Shown: positions 4,657-9,488 of the stretch, in pieces
Position numbering within the stretch: the stretch's first letter is position 1
Layout: the number at the start of each line of letters is the position of its first letter
NCBI GenBank assembly: GCA_002393165.1
Contig: DGIF01000048.1
Location: 1-9,488 of the forward strand
Direction of reading: 5' to 3'
DNA: 9,488 nucleotides
DNA from: Candidatus Saccharibacteria bacterium UBA3829
GTDB taxonomy: Bacteria; Patescibacteriota; Saccharimonadia; Saccharimonadales; Saccharimonadaceae
Translations under genes and position numbers: made by a program
The notes under the pieces: model-generated
What the model was told of the DNA's origin: nothing
Database searches by the model: none
What the model saw: the letters and a program-made list of their open reading frames with translations, nothing else

Positions 4657-6438
4657 CTAGCAGTCACCGCTATATGACCAAATTGCCTCTAGCGTGATGT
4701 CGAAGTCTTCTATATACACATAATCGCTTGGCTGATAGGTGGTGTCGTTATGGCGCCATCCTTCGAATTGAATGGTACAGCCCTCAACATCTGTCGTTAC
4801 GATAGGTGTCATATCGCTAATTTCGCAATTGCTATATAGAGCGGTGCAGACGGTAGGAGACGGAATGTTATCGACACTAGTGATGACCGGCACGTCGAAG
4901 TCCCTGGCGTTGTAGTAAATATAAATCGGGTCTCCCCATTGGGCGGTCATGGTGATGGTGGAGCCCGGGTCTGGGTTGCCTGGATATATGGATTCACAGG
5001 GTTGAGAAATTACATGGCTGCCAGTGCCAGGATAATACCAGTCCCAGCCAAGAAAGACGTAGCCATTACGTGACGGGATGGTACAGCTTAGCTCATACTG
5101 ATCATCTATCCAGTCATAAGGATGCTGCTCTGGACTCTGGGGCATGTTAGTGACAACATCATTGCCGGCACCGGCCTGATAATCTATGAAGAGCACTGCG
5201 TCTGACCAGTATGGTGCAAGCCCTATGATGCTGCCGCCGGGTAAATTGGCTTGGCCAAATGCCTGGCTGGCGGCCGCAATGAAGTCTGCTTCGTTATGGA
5301 TTGGCTGTCCACTGCTACCAAGCCGGCCGATGTAATTAAATCCATCATTATCATCATATAGCATAGCCCCCCATGCAACGCTATATGCCGGCTGCCAGTA
5401 AACACCACCGACGTTTACAAGCGTGCTGCCGTTGTGCCGGTAGGCTACTGTATTAAATCCTGATCCCACAGAGAATATACCATAGATGGCGTCGCTGTTC
5501 CTATAGAAAACCTGCACTGTTCCACTACGGGAACTGCTACCCAGCATGGTGATGATCGAATCGCTGTCTACACTGCTGATTGGTAATTCGGTGATAGGTG
5601 CACTGTTATTAGTAGGTTCGAGGAAGAACCATTTACCGTTGCTAGGCGCACCGATTGGGGCTTTGTATTCGCCGGAGTCGAGGGCATAGCGGCAGGTGCT
5701 AGATTCGCAGATACGCCGGAAGACCATTGTGTTGACAGACTCGGTGCTATTTGCATCAAAGTAGAGGCCGCTACCATAGAACTCGACCCTGAGGACATCG
5801 TTGGCGGGTTCGGCGCCCGTGATCGCTGGGTGAACCATGGTGTATTTCACTAGGCCAGTATAAGAGCCGGCGACCTGAGTATCTGAGACATAAACAGCAT
5901 AAGTAGAGGTGATTGATGAGCCGATCGTGCTATCCGTGGCAGAAGCGAAGGTGACGACCTTAGTATATGAGCTCGGTACGGCCGAGTAGCTACCAAAGCC
6001 ATTCGTGATTGTCGGGGCGTAGGTGCCGGAGACCGGCGAAACTTTCATAGCCCAGTTGGATAAAGCTCCGGAAGTGCTGACGCCGGTGACAATGTTGTTG
6101 GCCGGGCTGGTGGAACCATTGACGCTAGCTATGAGGTCGGTAGTACCATCAACGCCGCCGGAGGTGCCGATTGCGTAAATGGAATAGCCAGAGCCGTCGT
6201 TGCAGAAAGTGCGCATGGTAGTGGCGCCGATATTCGCAAGATAAGTGCCATTTGCGATGGTGGCATTGTGGGTATTCATGCCCTGCCCGCTGAAGGTGCA
6301 TGAGGCCGGGATGGAAACTGAGGCCTGATCAATCACTTCGTTGGAAGCCGTAACCGTATCATTAAAACGAAGTGAAAAAAGTGCCAGGCACCATAAAGAA
6401 GCCATGATTACAAAACCGTACTTGTATCGTTTTGACAT
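4657..6438 (-). CDS. Membrane-anchored, Cys-rich surface protein with InlB/Flg_new-like repeats
   Basis: The 593-residue protein has an N-terminal membrane segment (about 8-24). Its first extracellular module (about 38-204) starts SVSIPASCTFSG and ends VKYTMVHP. I associate this module with surface proteins of Saccharibacteria. A middle region (about 216-425) has no family I can name. Two C-terminal InlB B-repeat/Listeria-Bacteroides-like units follow (about 417-501 and 506-587), each with an F.GW core and a TAQW or EAIW end. There are ten cysteines outside the membrane segment, spaced in plausible pairs, the last being the C-terminal residue. No sorting motif or C-terminal anchor is present, so it is probably held by the N-terminal segment and is not a pilus subunit. 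ATG 6438 is chosen because AAGGAT lies 10 nt upstream and a good promoter ends at 6463. A longer reading from 6525 would cross that promoter. Function unknown; surface adhesion is plausible. Confidence 0.75.
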   Translation of the reverse strand: MSKRYKYGFVIMASLWCLALFSLRFNDTVTASNEVIDQASVSIPASCTFSGQGMNTHNATIANGTYLANIGATTMRTFCNDGSGYSIYAIGTSGGVDGTTDLIASVNGSTSPANNIVTGVSTSGALSNWAMKVSPVSGTYAPTITNGFGSYSAVPSSYTKVVTFASATDSTIGSSITSTYAVYVSDTQVAGSYTGLVKYTMVHPAITGAEPANDVLRVEFYGSGLYFDANSTESVNTMVFRRICESSTCRYALDSGEYKAPIGAPSNGKWFFLEPTNNSAPITELPISSVDSDSIITMLGSSSRSGTVQVFYRNSDAIYGIFSVGSGFNTVAYRHNGSTLVNVGGVYWQPAYSVAWGAMLYDDNDGFNYIGRLGSSGQPIHNEADFIAAASQAFGQANLPGGSIIGLAPYWSDAVLFIDYQAGAGNDVVTNMPQSPEQHPYDWIDDQYELSCTIPSRNGYVFLGWDWYYPGTGSHVISQPCESIYPGNPDPGSTITMTAQWGDPIYIYYNARDFDVPVITSVDNIPSPTVCTALYSNCEISDMTPIVTTDVEGCTIQFEGWRHNDTTYQPSDYVYIEDFDITLEAIWSYSGDC

Positions 6439-6462
6439 GTCTACCAATATCCTTATGCTTCT

Positions 6463-6491
6463 ATGATATAAATTTTTGGAGGCAAAGTCAA
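6463..6491 (-). promoter_or_regulatory. Sigma70-like promoter of the surface-protein gene
   Basis: Minus strand: TTGACT (6491-6486), exactly 17 nt, then TATCAT (6468-6463). The predicted start near 6456 leaves a leader of about 18 nt that contains AAGGAT (6454-6449) before ATG 6438. Confidence 0.7.
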
Positions 6492-6521
6492 GATGCGTTT
6501 TGAGTGCCGGCCGAGGCGGCT

Positions 6522-7175
6522 TCAATCTGACAAAATTCCACGGTGGCGATTGAAATCGCGCTGAATCTCTCGGAAAGTAGCTGGGTCACGAGTGATTTCT
6601 TCGGTTTTTTGAAGGAAGTTTTCAAAATCCGAATCCTTGAAATACATCCGGCTGGCCGCATAGCCAGTTGGCGAATATTTGCTTCTTAAGATCACGCGAC
6701 ATTCTTCAATGACTTCGTCATCCGACATGTCCGGATAAAGCGCCCTCACGCAATCATAGCAGCGCTCTAGTATTTCATCGACGCTGATGTTGCGATCGGC
6801 AGAGGAAACGATTTTGCCATAAATACTGCGCGGGTCATGTTTAGATGACGCTCGGTGGTCTTCGACGGCCTCGGCCATGATTTTCAGCTCATCGGTCGTG
6901 AAATATTTTTTAAGTTCCTGATCTGCGAGGAGTAGTTTGGCGGACTCGGTCTCGTGATGCTCATCATTAATCTCACGCCCTAGGTCGTGATATGCTGCAA
7001 TCACATAGACCATGTTTACATTCGCCTCGTCTAGACTATCTGCAAATGTGAGACTTCGATCAATAACTTGGTTGATGTGTTTCGTGGTGTGCCCGGAAAT
7101 CTTACCGTAACGCGGCAAAATCTGAGTCTCGATATAATCTTTAATCGCCGCATCTACTTTTTTCCTGCCCTTCAT
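6522..7175 (-). CDS. HD-domain metal-dependent phosphohydrolase family protein
   Basis: The 217-residue soluble protein carries the HD superfamily metal-site pattern: His33 in TKHINQV, His63-Asp64 in AAYHDLG, His73/His74 in DEHHETES, His107 in VEDHRAS and Asp127 in SSADRN. HD proteins hydrolyse phosphate esters of nucleotides and related substrates. The substrate here cannot be read from sequence, and no synthetase domain for (p)ppGpp is present. The C-terminal part (about 140-217) is helical and charged. ATG 7175 is chosen over an in-frame TTG at 7214, because a promoter -10 box ends 6 nt before ATG 7175 and would lie inside the longer reading. That spacing predicts a leaderless mRNA; no Shine-Dalgarno is visible. 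It follows the transporter gene on the same strand but seems to have its own promoter. Confidence 0.8.
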   Translation of the reverse strand: MKGRKKVDAAIKDYIETQILPRYGKISGHTTKHINQVIDRSLTFADSLDEANVNMVYVIAAYHDLGREINDEHHETESAKLLLADQELKKYFTTDELKIMAEAVEDHRASSKHDPRSIYGKIVSSADRNISVDEILERCYDCVRALYPDMSDDEVIEECRVILRSKYSPTGYAASRMYFKDSDFENFLQKTEEITRDPATFREIQRDFNRHRGILSD

Positions 7176-7181
7176 ATTTTT

Positions 7182-7210
7182 ATGATAACACCGGTTAACA
7201 AATCGGGCAA
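7182..7210 (-). promoter_or_regulatory. Promoter of the HD gene, leaderless geometry
   Basis: Minus strand: TTGCCC (7210-7205), 17 nt, TATCAT (7187-7182), then AAAAAT and ATG at 7175. Initiation seven bases after the -10 box would fall on the A of the start codon. Confidence 0.55.
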
Positions 7211-7218
7211 GCAATTAA

Positions 7219-7716
7219 TTATAGGTTGAACCAGTTGCCAAAAATGACTTTGAAAAGGCCAAGTGAAGCCGCAAGCATTATGACTCCGGCAACGAGCACG
7301 CCGGCAAGTACGGCAATGGTGGTCTTTTTGAACTCCAGATTCATAATACTTGCGGCAAGCGTGCCGGTCCAAGCGCCAGTGCCCGGGAGCGGAATAGCGA
7401 CGAAGAGAAAGAGCGCAAAATAAACGCCAGATTTAGCCTTGCTGAGAAGTTTTTTGCCGGCTTTTTCGCCCTTTTTGAGGCAAAAGTTGCAGAAATTTTT
7501 GAAGGGTTGCCATTTGGCGGTGCTGCCCCAATTCAGAACTTTACGCGCAAATAGATAAATGATTGGCACTGGAAGCATGTTGCCGATAATGGCGACAACG
7601 AGGACGAGCCACTCCGGAAGGCCGAGTTCCATCCCGACGGCAATCGGGATAGCTCCGCGAAGCTCAATTAGCGGGATCATCGAGATAACGAGGACAAGAA
7701 GGACTTTCCAAAACAT
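7219..7716 (-). CDS. Small multidrug export family (COG2426-type) membrane protein
   Basis: The 165-residue protein is almost entirely hydrophobic, with segments at about 3-28, 34-56, 98-122 and 133-158, plus a basic cytoplasmic-looking loop (57-95, rich in Lys). Family landmarks are PLIELRGAIPIAVGM (15-29) and VAIPLPGTGAWTGTLAA (106-122), as in small multidrug-export/COG2426 proteins. These are usually called putative exporters; experimental evidence for their substrate is thin. ATG 7716 starts directly at MFWKVLLVLV. Upstream in-frame sequence (to 7836) lies inside the opposing glycosyltransferase and across this gene's own promoter, so it is not coding. The -10 box lies exactly 6 nt before ATG and there is no ribosome site. 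The ATG is only 22 bp from that of the divergent glycosyltransferase gene. Confidence 0.8.
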   Translation of the reverse strand: MFWKVLLVLVISMIPLIELRGAIPIAVGMELGLPEWLVLVVAIIGNMLPVPIIYLFARKVLNWGSTAKWQPFKNFCNFCLKKGEKAGKKLLSKAKSGVYFALFLFVAIPLPGTGAWTGTLAASIMNLEFKKTTIAVLAGVLVAGVIMLAASLGLFKVIFGNWFNL

Positions 7717-7732
7717 GAATCCATTGTATAAT
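7705..7732 (+). promoter_or_regulatory. Promoter of the glycosyltransferase gene, leaderless geometry
   Basis: TTTCCA (7705-7710), 16 nt, TATAAT (7727-7732), then GAAAAA and ATG at 7739. Its -35 lies inside the opposing transporter coding region, and its -10 overlaps the transporter's -10 by two bases. Confidence 0.55.
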
Positions 7733-7751
7733 GAAAAAATGGATATTTCAA
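7723..7751 (-). promoter_or_regulatory. Promoter of the transporter gene, leaderless geometry
   Basis: Minus strand: TTGAAA (7751-7746), 17 nt, TACAAT (7728-7723), then GGATTC and ATG at 7716. Its -35 lies inside the opening codons of the divergent glycosyltransferase gene. Confidence 0.6.
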
Positions 7752-8665
7752 TTGTCATTCCGATGTTTAATGCAGAGAAATACCTGGATAGGTGCAAAGC
7801 TGCGGTGTTCAAATCCCTTTCGCAGTACGATGGCAAAGCGGAAATCCTAATCGTCGATAATGGCTCGGCGGACCAGTCGCTGACGTTTGCAAAAAAAATT
7901 AGTGATTCGCGCGTGCGAGTGCTAGAGTGTCACACTCCTGGTGCGGCAGCAGCGCGGAATTACGGAATGAGCAAGGCGCGTGGCAGGTATGTGTGGTTTA
8001 TTGATATCGATGATGAGGTTGCGCCAAAGAGCGTTGCGTTACTGATGGAGACGGCAGCCAAAACAAAGGCAAATCTCATCATGCTAGGCGCAGAACGCGT
8101 ATTTGCTAATGGCAAAGTGGATTATTTGTCCGCTGTGAGGCCGGATGAACCAGATTATGAGAGCCGCTTCGTGAGGTACGGGATGGGGCCGTGGCAATGT
8201 TTGATTCGCCGTGAATGGTGGAATAAAAATAGGTTTGCATTTCATGAGGGCATCATTCATGAAGACATGGAGCTCATGTCGGCACTAATACTGAGCGTCG
8301 ATGGAAAATATGCTGCGGTGAATGAACCGCTATATCGTTATTATCAAAACGATGGCTCAGTTTTGCATAAGAGCACTTTCAACAGCCATATCTTCGACAT
8401 TTTCCCGGCGCTCGATGGTTTGTACGCAAGATTTGAGAAAGCCGGAAAGGCCGATGAATACCACGACGAGTTGGAGTGGTTTTTTATCTGGAATTTATTG
8501 ATAGATTCAGCCAAAGATTTCGGAAAGTTCCCAGAAGGACGAGTCGGGTTTGCGCGAGCGCGGAAAATGCTGCGAGAACGATTCCCTGATTGGCGGAAAA
8601 ATCGATTTTTGAAGCAAAAATCTTCTAGATTGAAAGCCCGGGTCAGATTAAATTATTACAAATAA
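7739..8665 (+). CDS. Family 2 (GT-A fold) glycosyltransferase
   Basis: The 308-residue protein opens with MDISIVIPMFNAEKYLDRC, the standard GT2 N-terminus. It continues with LIVDNGSADQS (Asp40, nucleotide binding), GAAAARNYGMSKARGRYVWF and the metal-binding DID (89-91, followed by Asp92). The HEDMEL motif (174-179) holds the probable catalytic acidic pair. Such enzymes transfer a sugar from an NDP-sugar to a glycan, lipid or protein. No membrane segment is visible and the C-terminus is basic (KQKSSRLKARVRLNYYK), so peripheral association with the inner membrane face is possible. The acceptor is unknown; cell-envelope glycan is the usual role. ATG 7739 is chosen because the GT motif starts there and upstream in-frame sequence is antisense to the transporter. 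No Shine-Dalgarno precedes it. Its stop directly abuts the stop of the convergent ligase gene. Confidence 0.88.
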   Translation: MDISIVIPMFNAEKYLDRCKAAVFKSLSQYDGKAEILIVDNGSADQSLTFAKKISDSRVRVLECHTPGAAAARNYGMSKARGRYVWFIDIDDEVAPKSVALLMETAAKTKANLIMLGAERVFANGKVDYLSAVRPDEPDYESRFVRYGMGPWQCLIRREWWNKNRFAFHEGIIHEDMELMSALILSVDGKYAAVNEPLYRYYQNDGSVLHKSTFNSHIFDIFPALDGLYARFEKAGKADEYHDELEWFFIWNLLIDSAKDFGKFPEGRVGFARARKMLRERFPDWRKNRFLKQKSSRLKARVRLNYYK

Positions 8666-9488
8666 TTACTGCTCTTTTTCTTCGTTTTCGAGTTTTTTGA
8701 AAGCAACTTTGCCGACAAGAGTTTGAGGAAGTTTGTCGCGGAACTCATAGGCGGTGGGCAGAGCGTAGATTGGGATGTTGCGTTCGAGCAGCTCGCGTAT
8801 TTCGCGCTCTATGCGTTTGCCCGGGCGATAACCAGGTTTCAAAACCACGAAGGCCTTGGGGACTTGACCTTTATATGGGTGATCGATTCCGATAACCGTG
8901 GAGGTGAGGACCGCCTCGTGCGAATTGATGACTGACTCGAGGTGAGTTGGGTAAATGTTGTAACCACTACTGATGATGATGCGTTTCAGGCGCTGTTCGA
9001 AGTAGACGAAGCCGTCGTCGTGCAAACTACCGAGGTCGCCGGTGTGCAGCCAGACTTTGCCGTCTGGATGGACGCGAATAGCCTGAGCCGTTTCGGCGTC
9101 ATTGTCGAGATAACCCATCATCACGAGCGGGCCGCTAATACAGATTTCGCCTTCAGCTCCCAGCGGTTGTTCTTTGAAAGTATCGTTTTTGATGATTTTG
9201 AGATACATGTCTGGAAGCGGAGCGCCGACAATGCCATCCGCAAAAGCGTTCTCAGGTGACAAACAAACCGCGCCGGACCCCTCCGTGAGGCCGTAGCCGT
9301 TGCGAATCTTGGCGCTGGAGCCATGAGCCTCTAGATAAGCGTTGACTTTGTCACGAAGAGTTTTCGTGAGCGCATCGCCGCCGCAGATTACGGCAGTAAC
9401 ACATTTAAGTTCGTCGCGACGCAGATGAGAATTTACGAGTGCTTCGAAAAGCGTTGGGACACCGACAATGAAGTTTGGTTTATTTTGG
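8666..9488 (-). CDS. AMP-forming acyl-CoA synthetase/ligase, C-terminal part (N-terminus outside window)
   Basis: The minus-strand frame is open from the window edge to the TAA at 8668-8666 and gives 273 residues. It starts QNKPNFIVGVPTLFEAL and includes RNGYGLTEGSG, the adenylate-forming A5 motif. The TTG at 9262 inside CLSPENAF is an internal codon, not the start. Other landmarks are LHTGDLGSLHDDGFVYF and RLKRIIISSGYNIYP (A7/A8, hinge region). Near the end, LPQTLVGKVAFKKLE holds the conserved lysine for adenylation. The enzyme would activate a carboxylic acid, often a fatty acid, to an acyl-AMP and then to a thioester with CoA. Substrate specificity is not readable from this part. Fatty-acid activation may let a host-dependent, lipid-auxotrophic bacterium reuse exogenous fatty acids; this is inference. 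Confidence 0.85.
   Translation of the reverse strand, partial: QNKPNFIVGVPTLFEALVNSHLRRDELKCVTAVICGGDALTKTLRDKVNAYLEAHGSSAKIRNGYGLTEGSGAVCLSPENAFADGIVGAPLPDMYLKIIKNDTFKEQPLGAEGEICISGPLVMMGYLDNDAETAQAIRVHPDGKVWLHTGDLGSLHDDGFVYFEQRLKRIIISSGYNIYPTHLESVINSHEAVLTSTVIGIDHPYKGQVPKAFVVLKPGYRPGKRIEREIRELLERNIPIYALPTAYEFRDKLPQTLVGKVAFKKLENEEKEQ

Noticed and set aside
6439..6525. Upstream start of the surface protein at 6525
   Set aside because: The extra 29 residues span a clear promoter (TTGACT-17-TATCAT) and place residues before a normal membrane anchor; ATG 6438 has AAGGAT upstream.
7176..7214. TTG start for the HD protein at 7214
   Set aside because: It would lie upstream of the -10 box (7182-7187); ATG 7175 is better placed and the extra residues match no HD feature.
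7559..7738. Plus-strand extension of the glycosyltransferase to 7559
   Set aside because: It is antisense to the transporter's conserved coding region and the GT2 fold begins at MDISIVIPMF.
7717..7836. Minus-strand extension of the transporter to 7836
   Set aside because: It lies in the glycosyltransferase coding region and across the transporter's own promoter.
8663..8668. Shared bidirectional terminator between glycosyltransferase and ligase genes
   Set aside because: The stop codons directly abut and no hairpin with U-tract was seen at the junction; close convergent packing alone is not evidence of a terminator.
8942..9259. Plus-strand open frame opposite the acyl-CoA synthetase
   Set aside because: The minus frame contains conserved A5, A7 and A8 motifs; the plus frame has no recognisable domain and is a shadow.

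Overview
The window most likely comes from a Candidatus Saccharibacteria (TM7) type genome, or a close relative within the Patescibacteria/CPR. The best support is the 593-residue surface protein at 4657-6438. Its N-terminal module (SIPASCTFSG at the start, many T/S/G residues, a KYTMVHP end) and its C-terminal InlB-like repeats match an architecture I associate with that phylum. Genes are tightly packed and TGA serves as a stop (569-567, 3011-3009, 6524-6522), so this is the standard bacterial code rather than the TGA=Gly code of Gracilibacteria/Absconditabacteria. The taxon is inferred from memory of families, not from a search.

Layout. 1-421 (minus) is the N-terminal part of an NhaC-family cation/proton antiporter, with a promoter and structured leader at about 422-552. 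567-4571 (minus) is a four-gene operon read from 4571 down to 567: a glycan-binding-like ancillary pilin, an FctA/Spy0128-like backbone pilin, a signal-peptidase-like protein that has lost its catalytic residues, and a class B sortase. This resembles the FCT pilus island of Streptococcus pyogenes (cpa, sipA, fctA, class B sortase). Upstream lie the membrane-anchored, cysteine-rich surface protein (4657-6438, minus), an HD-domain phosphohydrolase (6522-7175, minus) and a small membrane transporter of the small-multidrug-export family (7219-7716, minus). On the plus strand is a family 2 glycosyltransferase (7739-8665). At the right edge is the C-terminal part of an AMP-forming acyl-CoA synthetase (8666-9488, minus), which meets the glycosyltransferase stop to stop with no intergenic base.

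How the pilus genes would work together (inference from the streptococcal paradigm): both pilins carry a signal peptide and end in a VLTG motif, a membrane segment and a basic tail. The sortase would cleave between T and G and join the pilin to a lysine of the next subunit. The inactive signal-peptidase homologue would act as the SipA-like assembly factor. The ancillary protein, with two starch-binding-like modules, would be a tip adhesin.

Regulation. Several sigma70-like promoters can be read directly. Three genes (HD protein, transporter, glycosyltransferase) share one geometry: a -10 box, six bases, then the ATG, which predicts leaderless mRNAs. The transporter and glycosyltransferase promoters are divergent and share -10 bases. 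The backbone pilin and the antiporter instead have clear Shine-Dalgarno sequences.
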